Shown: piece by piece, positions 26,561 through 38,500 of the stretch
How positions within the stretch are numbered: the stretch's first letter is position 1
Layout of the letters: every line of letters begins with the position of its first letter
Source of the DNA: Owenia fusiformis
Taxonomy: Eukaryota > Annelida > Polychaeta > Sabellida > Oweniidae
Length of the DNA: 64,000 bases
NCBI GenBank assembly: GCA_903813345.2
Contig: CAIIXF020000007.1
Coordinates: 623,730 to 687,729 of the forward strand
Reading direction: 5' to 3'
The notes under the pieces: model-generated
What the model saw: only the letters and a program-made list of their open reading frames with translations
What the model was told of the DNA's origin: nothing
Databases searched by the model: none
Position numbers and translations under genes: made by a program

Positions 26561-27104
26561 GTTTGAAGAAAATCGGTGGATGGATTGTTTTTTGAAGAAT
26601 AGTTTTTCACCAATTGCATCTACTTTCTAATTCCCTTGAGAATGAAATGGTAGTTACAGCACTTAATGCATCTTTATTTGAAAAAGACACTACGTGGAAT
26701 GTTGCAATTATTTTCTGTTAACATAAACATTTAGATCTATTACATCTATGCAGTGTCTCTAGGATATTGAATTTCATCAGGTACTGCAGAGATAAGGCTT
26801 TGGGTTTATTAGCTAGGCGTTGTCTATAAAGCATGCTGTTATACCCTAATTATAAGGGAAATAATACCAGATTTCATCTCCATGAATTGTATCGGTACAT
26901 GCAATTCCCTAATTCGTAGGAAATCAGACAAGCCCTTTACCAACATAAAAGTGCTTCAATTCACCTACACAAAAATACAGTATTGTTTTTATAAACACTG
27001 ATTATTTTTTGTTTGTTTGGATCATCACAATGTAAAAGATATTTAAAAAAGACAGTACAAATCTGGAGGAATTAGATCTACACTTTATAGGGGATATAAG
27101 AGCT
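26561..27104. other. Gene-free gap between a foldback MITE and a palindromic element
   Basis: AT-rich sequence with nothing recognised. Confidence 0.3.
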
Positions 27105-27243
27105 ATGTACTGTTAGTTTTTGGATACAGAATTTATCCCAAAGGAAATGGATGTCTCCTGAGGGACCACAACGATCAAGGGAGATACAGTTCTCATATTT
27201 TCCAAGGGATAAACCCTGTATCCAAAACTAGCTGTACTTACGC
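27105..27243. mobile_element. Palindromic element P, copy 2
   Basis: CTATGTACTGTTAGTTTTTG pairs with CAAAACTAGCTGTACTTA, and GGATACAGAATTTATCCC pairs with GGGATAAACCCTGTATCC. Same layout as 24690-24837 but more diverged, so the two are independent insertions. Confidence 0.6.
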
Positions 27244-28341
27244 ACAAAGGAAATGCATCCAGTACTTACAGAGTACAATCTACCTTCTAAGGTCCCTTTT
27301 AAAAATGGATTTTTAAATATTAATTAAACTTTAGATAATTCTTTTCAAAGACCAATTTCTTAAAAAATATTTTAAAGTAACTTTTTAAAACAATTAAAAT
27401 GTTTATATTTTCAGTTTTAAAATCAATATTAAAAAATACATTTTTAAAATCTTACGAAATGGGACCAGGATGGGTACAGAGGTTATTTACTGAGAGGGAC
27501 TGAATATGGGTTTTATTCCGAGGGAAAATATGGTATTTACAAGGGACAATATTATTCTAAGGAACAATGTGATATTTATGAATAAACTCAATCCCAACCA
27601 GTGTATAAGCTTTTCATCCCATGATATTCATGACACCCACTTCATGAAATTATTAGTTCAGAATCCATATCTGATTTTAGTATGAAACAAAACCAGACTA
27701 TATCTCTACTGAAATGAAATATGACTTAACTTTATGACATCTTGAAATATGAAAACTCTATTGAATAACATAAACGCATCATCAAATTCAATGTTGCACT
27801 TTCATTAGCAGCCCACAGGGATCAAATACATTAGCTTATTGCTCAGATGTCTGTGACTTTGACTGTCTGTGTCAGAGCATGATGATGAAATTATACTTAG
27901 CCTGTGTTTAATAGGCTTACATGGCTTCACACTATTTACATTGAAAATCTCTATTTTCAACTGTTTGGAAAATATCGCAACATCGAACCAAATGAACAAA
28001 ACGGGAAGCATTGTTCGGCATAAAGTCCCGGGAGGTGAATATTATTGCAAGAGGGATTGGCCAATGTTAACCAATTTCGTGATAAATTAGGAAGGTCAAT
28101 ATGATTTTTTTTTCAATTTCAAAAACATTCCCTGTTGTTATTCAATGGGAAGTAGTACTATCATGGGATAAATAGAGGATATCCTATGATTTTTGAGGGA
28201 TACCATTTTTATCCATGAGTGGATATTGCTCATCTCCATGAGTGAGCCACAAAGTAAATATTCCATATGTGGGATTGTATGTACTGTATGAATGGAATTA
28301 GAACAAAACAAATATTATGATGGCACTTTGATTAAATTGTG
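27244..28341. other. Downstream of the COA1-like gene; nothing firm
   Basis: No exon supported. Two overlapping open frames near 27805-28090 on opposite strands have no recognisable domain. The 3' UTR of the COA1-like gene should begin below 28342; no clear AATAAA complement was picked out. Confidence 0.35.
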
Positions 28342-31300
28342 TTATTTAGTTTCAACATTCCATGGGGGCCATCTTACATCATTAATTTTCATTTTCTTAT
28401 TGCTTAAATTAGGAGTTACACTCTCATTCTTATCTATATAAACCAAATGTTCTTTATCGTCTTTTATTGATTTAGCATCAGGATTTTGTTCTTCAATAGA
28501 AGATTCATTAGCTTTGGCACTGGTTCTTTCCCTAGAGTCTGAATTGAGTTTCAGTGTTTTTGCATCCTGAATTACAGTTTCAGCTGTGGTATCTATTGCA
28601 ATGTCATTTGAAGCTGTATGCTCAAAGAACTGCCATCTTTTTTGAGTTGTGAAGATCTGCAAGTCAAGTCTGTCCACTTGCCAACTGAAATGATTTGATC
28701 ATAAATTAGTTCTCTTATAGATCAGTGGTGTTGACTAAGATTATGTGGAGAGAGAGAAACCCTAAACTCACTTTATAAAAGATTGTATTGAACTTGATTG
28801 ACACAGACTTTTATTTCAACCCCTTATTGCCAAATATAGAAATAATGTACTGCCTTTTATGTTTGCTTCAGTCAAGCAAGATGATTGTGTTTTTATTGCT
28901 AATACATTGTTTGCGAAAAAAAACGCCCCTCTGTAAATATTTTTCCCAACCTTGTGTTTTTCACCTGTTTATATAATGTTGAAATAAATAATGTACATTA
29001 TAATATCAATGTCACTCTCTTATTGGTCTGTACCATACATGTGACCAAACATAAGAAGACATATTCATCAGTTAAGCACTGTGACGTCAGTAAAAATGTG
29101 TATTCAATGAGCGTATTCACCAGCTGTGGCATTTTTTCGTCCAGTGGAAATCTAAAATCAGTCACATAATAATGCGAAAAAGGGCCACATGAAAGTAATT
29201 CATTCTTGTTTTTTAAGACATTAATAAGAGAGTGGGGAATATAACAGCGAATACTAAAACAAATGTTTCATACTATTTTAGTTCAATACCTGATGCACTT
29301 TCAATGATTCTGCAAGGTGTATTCCTTGCTAAAATCTTGCTAGAATCATTGAAAGATGAACAGGTGTTCACCTCAATAGTATGAAATATTTGAATCATAT
29401 GATTATCAAACATGGTTGCAATAAAGAAATATGTATACAGGGTGGGCCAAAAAACAATACCCAAATTTAAAGATGAATGATTCATATGATATATGTTAAA
29501 CCATTCTATGTACCATATATCATTTTGAAGATAAATCATTTCCTAACAATATGACAGCATCCAATTGAACTTTTGTTTCCTTGTGAAGATAGAGGCTTAA
29601 ATTGACACTAGGAGTATCAAGAGTGACCAAAAATTAGAAAATGAAAATTCAAAAAATGTACACCCGTATCGTAGTCACAGCTGCTCTCAATATGCTTGAC
29701 CGAATCCTAGTTCATGCTGTTGACTTAAAATACAAATTGGGAATCTAGACTGAGGCAATAACAAACCATACATTGTACTGTTTTATTACTCACACGGTAC
29801 TAACTTCGACCATTAATTTGAATTTTTGACCTACCGGATGTTTGAAAATCAAGGATTGCGAGTCTCATACAGCACCGTTTTTCTTCAAACTTATACCATT
29901 AAAAGCAAAACAAAATTGCCTTTCTGTCGGTGCATTACTTTATTGTAAAGAGTTCCTCGTTCTAGCAGGGTTTTGGTCCCCAGCTGTTAGAAGGCCTTCT
30001 TACAGCTGGGGACCAAAATGCCGCTGGAAGAAGGGACTCTGTTTAGAAGAATAATGTACCAACAGAAAGGGATTTTTGTATTGCTTTGAATGAAACAAGT
30101 TTGAAGAAAAACGGTGCACTATGAGACTCGTAATCCTTGATTTTCAAACATCCAGTAGGTCAAAAATTCAAATTTACGGTCGAAGTTATATGTTACTGTA
30201 AAAATTGGAATGGTTTTGTCTTTTTGAAGTTTTAAAGATGTATACAGTGATTGGGAAAACATTAAAAGTTTTGACTTACTCATCTCCAGCGTCTTTCCTA
30301 CTGGCAAACACAAATAACGTTCCCTTGTTCTTGGGTCCCTTTACTGGAACAGCCAGCTGAAAAAAACAAATTAGTTAATCAATACTGAAATAATCCTTGT
30401 ATCACTCTGGTGTCATGAAACCTAGTGTTCAGCCAAAACATTTAGAAATTGGCCAAGGTAAATAAATGAAGGGTTGAATAAATCATTGTATTATTTGTCT
30501 TGCTGTTCGGTAGGATAGAAAGCATTTGTACAAATAATTATTGAACAGTCCTAAGACATACATGTACCTTTGCCTTACACACATCAGCAAAGTTATGTTC
30601 TATATCTGTGAGATCTAGCCTTGTTGATCTGATAGGTTCTCCGAGAGCCTCTACAGCTGGCTTATACTTGCGTAGCAATGATGTCCCCTCTCTGTAATAG
30701 TCTGTACCTCTGAACTTTTCTGAAATAACATATACACTACACTCAGACAAACTGGTTTCCATCACCACCTTCAAATCAAGAACAACACTACAACATAGTA
30801 TAACAAAACGGAGCACAAGTACACACCCCAAAAGAATGACAACAAGAAGACCAGTTTACAAGTCTGAGCTTTGAGGGTCATACTTCAAACTTCGCCCATA
30901 GATGTTAGCCAGATCGTTTTGCAGTAGGATCTCATGGGCTCAAAGAATAATTCTGAAGATGAGACATCAAATTGGGAAATTTCAAAAAAAGTGACCACCT
31001 TTCAAAACGTTCCTTATACAAAATGGTACCTGCTTCCATATGACAGATTTTGCACTTAATTTATAAGCTGAGATCTTCATCTTTCTATTTCTACTTGTTT
31101 GGTTCGATTAAATAACGCAGTAATTTGACTTTTGATATGGCAAATATTTTTCACTTGATCCGGGCTCTTGTGTGTCCAAATCTCATTTTAATTCTGGTGT
31201 CACATTTCTGGAATCACAGGAGCACCATTCATATTTGGACAGACAAGAGCCCAGTGATAAAATATTAGTGTTTTGGCCTCTTATCAACGCAGTATTGCTT

Positions 31301-32238
31301 GAATAACATTCATTAGTGATAAAAAGGTTAAAGAATAATAAGGCGCTTCGAATGAGGTATGATTTGTCTCATATTTTTAGAAATGGCTGCACAATCGTCA
31401 TTTTAAAATTTCGAAAACTTTTTTGGGGTCTCATCTTGAGGAATATTTATTGAGCTACTGATTCTTCTAAAGTCGGTTACACTGCTTCAAAGGCAAGCAG
31501 TTAAACATGAAATATAGGAAATCTAAATAATATTGTGCAAAAATATATAGAAAAATATATTCATATTGCACACGAATGACATTTGTATATGTTGGATTGC
31601 TTGTAAATTGGCTCATAAAGTCTGTAACCTCTTATAGTTTGATGCTTCTCTACCATGTTAATTCTCAAAAAATAACATGGCGGACAGACCTCAAATTACA
31701 AGAGAGCACAGGCTTATTGCACTAAACACTAAATAATCTGAAAAATATACAAATGTTTTTCGTGTGCAATATCATGGGCTTTCAACTAAAAATCTAATTG
31801 AAAGCCCATGGCAATATGAATATATTTTTTTTATATATTATGGCACAATGGTCTATACATTTCTTAATTTTCAGGTTCAACTGCTTGCCTTTGAAGCAGT
31901 GTAACAGACTGTACAAACGAATCTGGCTGGGATCTTTGACTTCGCCTTTCAAATTTTCTCTGAGAAATATAAATCCCAAATGAGGATGAGTTTTATCCGA
32001 TAAAGATAAAATGAACTTAGCAACAGTCTAAAAGACAGAGTATTCAACGATGATGATTATGCACCAATATGTTGTTGTTGTTGTAAATAAAATATCTATT
32101 ATCACCCATCAATTCTATTTTTTCAAAATCAACTTGGAATAAATATGTTTAAAAATCCATACGCTGTATGCCGTTCACAAAATATAATGCACCAAAACTG
32201 GCTGCCATTCCGCCAAATATTGCAATTTTCGCTAGCAT
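28342..32238 (-). CDS. COA1: COA1-like cytochrome c oxidase assembly factor (MITRAC15 family)
   Basis: Four exons in transcript order: 32238-32163, 30719-30568, 30356-30280, 28684-28342. All junctions are GT-AG and phases close, giving 215 codons. Exon 1 encodes a short N-terminus that is one hydrophobic segment (MLAKIAIFGGMAASFGALYF), as expected for a single-pass inner-membrane anchor. Exons 2-3 carry the conserved core: YYREG...LRKYKPAVEALGEPIR...LDL...NFADVCKAKLAVPVKGPKNKG, then a short strand-rich stretch into exon 4, WQVDRLDLQI. This order (membrane segment, EALG-P motif, AKL-PV-G, W-hydrophobic strands) is that of COA1, an early COX1-assembly factor in mitochondria. The product is longer than the ~146-residue human protein because exon 4 adds a charged, low-complexity tail of about 90 residues. 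The start is the first ATG before the membrane segment. It is divergent from VPS50. Intron 3 holds a foldback MITE and a solo mariner end. Confidence 0.75.
29437..29760. mobile_element. Solo mariner-like end in COA1 intron
   Basis: TATACAGGGTGGGCCAAAAA at 29435 looks like a Tc1/mariner terminus next to TA. No matching CACCCTGTA was found downstream. AGCTGCTCTCAATATGCTTG near 29690 may belong to the same degraded element. Confidence 0.4.
29791..30188. mobile_element. Foldback MITE F, copy 2 (complete)
   Basis: Terminal inverted arms of about 95 bp run from 29801 (TAACTTCGACCATTAATTTG) to the reverse complement ending CGAAGTTA at 30188. They share GACCTAC.GGATGTTTGAAA, AAGGATT.CGAGTCTCATA and GCACCGTTTTTCTTCAAACT. 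A second, internal stem of about 23 bp per side (TTTGGTCCCCAGCTGTTAGA with its complement) sits near 29970-30018. Non-coding; lies in COA1 intron 3. Confidence 0.85.
30881..32120. other. COA1 intron 1 with nested palindromes
   Basis: This intron contains a hairpin at 31162-31252 (GGGCTCTTGTGTGTCCAAAT / ATTTGGACAGACAAGAGCCC). It also contains an inverted repeat of about 150 bp per arm (31449-31590 against 31735-31915, sharing TTACACTGCTTCAAAGGCAA). A 38-bp palindromic insertion sits in the right arm at 31773-31810. No exon seen. Confidence 0.7.
31766..31817. mobile_element. 38-bp palindromic insertion with 7-bp target duplication
   Basis: GCAATAT (31766-31772) and GCAATAT (31811-31817) flank a 38-bp near-perfect palindrome whose ends are CATGGGCTTTCAA and TTGAAAGCCCATG. 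The inverted sister arm at 31555-31575 has the same flanks joined through one GCAATAT (31563-31569 on the other strand), i.e. the empty site. Confidence 0.85.
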
Positions 32239-32597
32239 CTTCTCGTTTAACAGGTTCAAATTTGCACTTTAGAAAAAAGAAATAATTTTTTCCATTTTGC
32301 TCAGTCTCGTGACCTACTTTTAGGCACTCGCGAGATCAAATAATTGAAATCCATTTATTTACAATAATAGGGGATACTGTTATCAATTGTTGGATTAGAA
32401 ATGTTGAAGGTCATATGAATGTTCATGGTGAATACATTTTGAGACTCCAGTAAGATTACTAGGAGAAATAATACAATTTGTACGACCAATAAATCATGTG
32501 ACCACGAGACTTAAAAATATTCAAGATGGAATCTTGAAAGTAGGAGTTTCTTCCACCTTTTAGCTAATATCCTTGCACCCTAGGTTAATACTGCACG
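32239..32597. promoter_or_regulatory. Bidirectional promoter between COA1 and VPS50
   Basis: The two start codons point away from each other across 359 bp. A CTCGCGAGA word at 32327-32335 matches nine of ten bases of the TCTCGCGAGA promoter element (BANP-type in vertebrates). Related half-words lie at 32305 (TCTCGTGAC) and 32502 (CCACGAGAC). No obvious TATA box for either gene, which fits a housekeeping-type promoter. Assignment is by position and motif only. Confidence 0.6.
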
Positions 32598-35500
32598 ATG
32601 GCACAGCTGAAGCAAAAGTTTAAGTCCTTGCAAAACCTTATACAGAAACAGGTTAGTGGCCATATGTCATTTCAGAGTGCTAATCAATATTTTGTAAACT
32701 GAGTATGAGTTTTTCAATGATGATTCTTGAATTTCTGCCAATCAGTGATGATTTGTTCATTATTTTCGATCTGAATAAACTTATAAACAACATAGGGGAA
32801 GAACCAGTTGACAAAATATCCTGCTAGTACCTTTGCATGCGTTTGACTTCACTTCTTCGTCTTCACTCTTTCAAACTAAAATAAACCTGTGAATTCACTG
32901 CGCCAATCAGTGTTCGTCGGCCAAATTTGACCGATGTTCTATATATGGTCATTCCTTCTGACGTCATCGTTGAGCCCAGAATTGACCAATGACATGTGCA
33001 TATTTATTAGAACGCATTTGGCGTGTTTCTTCAAGCTCGCTGATTGGTGGAAGAAAGGTCACCACGTAGGTCAGAAGTGATTTACTACCCAAACTGTCAC
33101 CGGTACCTGCCGTGGGGGCGGGGCTACTAAACTGTAATATGGTCTCTACTAGGCAGATTGTAGTTTTAAACTAGACTCTGCATGCAGGGTAGCTAGTACA
33201 GTTTGGGCAATAGAGAATTCAAAGTGTCTGGAACCTTAAATTTTAAGGCCCTTTAGCCATAAGGCTATATAGCAAAGAATATAGTATTTTGGCTAGAGGG
33301 CCTTAGTGTTTATAATCAGTGTTTATATTGTTTTTAACGATGCATGTACATGTATTTACAGCAGTCTCTTATAGTTTCTCGACCGAAAATGTCACTTAAA
33401 AAATATTACACATATTAAATATATGCTTGTATTTGCAAAATTTTCAGAGTTGTTCTTGCCAAACCGCCCTGGTCTAGTGGTTAATGCATTTGCCAAACAT
33501 GATTAATTCTATTTTTATAGAGATTCTTTGGCTTTATTGATAAGATATTATCTATGCTTACTGGAATAAATCATGTGGATTGGTTTTTGGTTTTGCTTGA
33601 GTCTCAAGCTTACAGCATAAAGGGAATCCCGTTTGAAGGTGGCAAATAGTCGGGCAAAAAGTATGATAAACCCTTTCACAACGATAGGCTCCATAGGCTC
33701 GGAGCAGAAACAGGAAACAAAAATCTTGACCCTAGACATCGAAACTTGCCAGAGAATACTGAGAGCAGAAACCAAGAACTAAGGAAGCAAAGTGTCATAC
33801 TTAATGGAGAAGCATCGTCATGGAAGGACGTCATTTCTGGAATCCCACAGGGGACAGTCCTGGGTCCTGTGATGTTTCTCATCTTTGTAAATGATATCCT
33901 CCAGTATGTTAACAGCCCTCTGATAATGTTTGCGGATGACACAAAGTTATATCGGGAAGTGAACAACACAGATGATTGTAATGAGCTCCAAGAAGATATT
34001 CAATCCTTAATGAATTGGACAAATGACTGGCAATTACAATTCAACAGCAAAAAGTGTAAGGTCTTAAGAATTGGTAGATCTTCTCCAGATTACAGTTATA
34101 CCATGGGTGATACAATTCTTCAGGAATCTGAATCTGAGTGTGAAAAAGACTTGGGACTAATGGTGTCGAGGGACCTAAAGAACAATACACACATACAAAT
34201 GGTGGTAAAAAAGGCCAACCAAATCCTCGGTCTGATGGTCACCATATTTAATCCAGGACATTGAGGCTGTTGAAGCTGTTCAAAGAAGGGCAACCAGATG
34301 CATACCAGGATTCCAAGACAAAGAATACTCTCAAAGACTTAAGGATCTAAAGCTACCAACACTTGTGTTCAGGCCCCTGAGTGGTGATGTGATTGAAACT
34401 TGGAAAATCCTAAATGAACAACATGACCTCCCAATTAGTAATATACTACCCCTCTCACACAACCTAGGAAGGACCCGAGGCAACAATAAGAGGATTCTGA
34501 AGAATCAAAGCAGATTAATTCTGAGAAGAGGATTCTTTACCCAAAGGGTTGTTAACACTTAGAACTCCCTCCCTCAAGAAGTAGTGGAAGCTGACAATCT
34601 AAACCACTTTAAAAACAAGCTAGACGGACTATGGAGTGACCACCCAGCCAAGTACAACTACAGAACCCTGAAGTAGATCCAAGTCAATCATTTGGGTTCA
34701 ATGCTAAACTTTATGCTCATTTTTACTCTCTTAAGAACGGCCACAGGTCAATACGACCTAAGCAGTGATAACTATAACTATATGGAGCCCTATTATGTAA
34801 TACCTTTCAGTACAGCTTCTTTTGGCACCATTATTTCTATTTATATATATCAATGAAATTACAATATCTCCAGTTCTATTCAGTATTTTTACATCAAATT
34901 TTCCCATAGGGAAAACTCATGCGATCCATTGCTCTCAGCTTAATTTTGGTCACCCATAATGGATATCTTTAAACCCCTGAAGGAATTGCTTATTTTTTGT
35001 TATAGCCGGATTCACAAAAGGCAACAAAGTCTCCTGAGTTAGAAGTGAATGTCACATCAGCTGAGTTAACAGCAGAAGCTGTCGTAGTAAAGGTATGTAG
35101 TAATGTACCAGAACATAGAGTTTTGTTTCATATAGATTAAAAATACCATTCTCCTTTCACATATTTATTTTTGTCTGTTAGTCTGTCAACATTAGTGGCA
35201 TGTTTTAAAACCTCTGTTGATACTCAATAGGATTCCTGTTTTAAGTTATTGTGGATGATCATGGTGGTTGGTGTGCAGTAAGTGTTCAGCATTCAGTTTT
35301 GTGACAAATGGCAGGTGACATTTTGCATGTTAATGCCTTTTTTTGTAGTTTGGAGAGCAATAAGAAATAATTTTTGTTTCTGACTTCTAAAATGTAAATC
35401 ATTTCTCAAAATCAAAACCTAATACTCTCCTTACTCCAAATATCTTCCTCTGCAGTTTTTGATGATACAAATCATTGAGAATTGATACATTCTGAATATG

Positions 35501-38500
35501 TTACTGCTAGTATGCAATGTTATTTAAGTGTTAAGTGTAGTCTTATAGTCACACTGACTCTGAATCTTATCTTATTGTACCTCTCATATCTTGTAAAACA
35601 ATACTCAGGATGAGATAATTCTATCTTGAAACAATCCTTGGAGTGTAAATGTATTGAACATAAGTTAACCTTCTTGTCGTGAACACCGTGAGAAAAATAG
35701 AGAGCATGTTGAAAGTTTTTATGTATTTTTTCGTTATCATTAAAGCATGGTTTACACACGCAATTTACTTAGTTTAATATGAACTTATGAAGTGATTTAC
35801 TTAGTTTAATATGAACTCTGAAGTGATTTACTTAGTTAAATATGAACTTATGAAGTGATAGGTACTGTTCAATGTTATTTATTACAGATATTTTGTCTTG
35901 AATTCTGAAGGTCATAGTATTCTCATTTATTTAAAGATTTCATGAATTGATATTAATGGTAAAATTATTTATTATAGGGAAAATTCATGAAGTTGTCCTG
36001 TATTGCTATTGCTATGCTCCAAAAATATGATCCTTAGATTCCATATGTGTTGTACTCTTTGGGAAGAAGCCCCAATATAAATCCCTCAGTTACATGTTAA
36101 TAACTTAAAGTCTGTTATATTCTTCAGGAAAAAGCCCCTGTGTATGATCCCCAGGTTGACCAGGAGATACTTGACAGCATAGAGAAAGATTACTTTGATA
36201 GCCAACAATTTGATGCTAGTCTCTTTGAATTAGAGGTAACAGTTTTTTTACAGTGGGATTCCTTTAATGTGAAAATCACCACACCTTTCTTCTGGGTAAT
36301 TTAGTTTGACCTTTAAAAATTGGGTCAAAAGGGTAAAAAATGTCAGGAAATTTTGAAACTGTTGATGTGTCGGGGAAACTATAGGGAATTTTGTTTTTAA
36401 AAATGTGTAGGAACACTGCCTAGGAGTCAGCTCCACAAATCTTTATCAAGTTCTGAACTTTGAACAAGTTCTGAGTATTTAGGAAAAGGAATCTGACAGA
36501 GATATTTGAGCTTTATGTACCATGTCAAATGAACTTTTCAGAAACTTCCAGAGGTAGGAGAGTCCTTGGAACTAGGGCAGATAGACAGTGACAGGCAGAG
36601 GTTGAGAGGACAGCTGCAAGCTGTAAGTGGAAACTTGTTTGCTTTTCAAAGACCACCAACAAAAATAACTCAATATCAAAAATAAATAAAAATGCCAGGG
36701 CTTACTTATTTTGAAGCAAAACTTTGACTATGGGATCATATTTTTATGTATAAAATAGAATTTAGACAGTGCAGTCTAGAGCATCTTACTGTTCTTACAC
36801 TTTCAATATATTTTTACATTTCCAAATGAAATTGTAGGTTTCCAAGAAAGTGTCTGATTTAGTGCTCCAGAACCATTCAGCATTTGTAGATGAGTTGCAT
36901 CGTGTTATAGACCTACAGGAGTCATTACAAACTGCAACAGTGGTCTGCAAGAATGGCAGAAGGTAATATAGCAGATGGATGGGACTTACATAATCTGTGT
37001 TACATCGTTTACAATGGGCTACTTACCTCAGATAACTTTGTCAAATATTTCAGAATTTTGACATAAATCATGCAAATGTTCTGTATTTGGAATCATATTT
37101 TTTGCTTTTGTAGACAATTGTCCAGTGCCAAGGAAAGATTCACTACTGCAAGCTTGGGTTTGCTTGCGAATTACAAGAAAAGACAAAAGTTGGTTGGTCT
37201 CCTCAATTCTATGAGCACAATAAAAACATTGGTGGGTGCATAGATAAATTAACAAATGTACTAGAAAAATGTATTTGTGATACATCATACAACAATGCAC
37301 TTCATAATTATTGGTTCACTTCATACAATAATGTTTTTATAACAGTGTGCTCGTTATACATGTTGTAAATTGATTAAGAGTTGACTGAACTGTAGACTAA
37401 TCTACTTGGGTGTTTTATGTTCTAGCAAAGGACAGACATTAGACTTAGGGAAATGCTGGAAGAGGAAGACTACCCAGGAGCTATTCAACTCTGCCTGGAG
37501 TGCCAGAAGGCTGCTAGTACATTCAGGCACTATAAATGTATCAGGTTAGACATAACAGATTGAATTTGCTCAGTTTCATTGGTTCTTGCTCATTTCACTA
37601 TGAGCCTATATGTGGAGGTTCTCAAATCAGCAGTCACATTCAAATTAGGGGCCAGTATTTATGGAACAACCTCTTCACAAGCTTAATGATAAAATAGATT
37701 GATTGCATTGTTTAAATTGCTTCATTACATATATCTGACATCACAGGCATCCATTTCCTTGAGTAACTTATATAAAAGGCATGAAAATACACCATTTAAA
37801 TGTTAAATATGATGGCACTCAAACTAGACATTGTCAATCAATTACTTATGTTGTTCTTTAGTGAGCTGAGCTCCAAGCTAGACATTGTCAATCAATTATT
37901 TATGTTGTGCTTTATTGAGCTGAGCTCCAAGCTAGACATTGTCAATCAATTACTTATGTTGTTCTTTAGTGAGCTGAGCTCCAAGCTAGACATTGTCAAT
38001 CAATTATTTATGTTGTGCTTTATTGAGCTGAGCTCCAAGCTAGACATTGTCAATCAATTACTTATGTTGTGCTTTATTGAGCTGAGCTCCAAGCTAGACA
38101 TTGTCAATCAATTACTTATGTTGTTCTTTAGTGAGCTGAGCTCTAAGCTAGACATTGTCAATCAATTATTTATGTTGTGCTTTAGTGAGCTGAGCTCCAA
38201 GCTAGACATTGTCAATCAATTACTTATGTTGTGCTTTAGTGAGCTGAGCTCCAAGCTAGACATTGTCAATCAATTACTTATTTTGTGCTTTATTGAGCTG
38301 AGCTCCAAGCTAGACATTGTCAATCAATTACTTATGTTGTGCTTTACTGAGCTGAGCTCCAAGCTAGACATTGTCAATCAATTACTTATGTTGTGCTTTA
38401 GTGAGCTGAGCTCCAAGCTAGACATTGTCAATCAATTACTTATGTTGTGCTTTAGTGAGCTGAGCTCCAAGCTAGACATTGTCAATCAATTACCTATGTT

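Noticed and set aside
30723-30831. Extension of COA1-like exon 2 to an upstream ATG (MGCVLVLRFVIL...)
   Set aside because: Although hydrophobic, this stretch follows a TTATTTCAG acceptor read backwards. Exon 1 at 32238-32163 gives a better membrane segment and the right one-base phase.
33462-33540. Functional tRNA gene
   Set aside because: Only an A-box-like 5' part is present; no B box, anticodon stem or acceptor pairing could be built.
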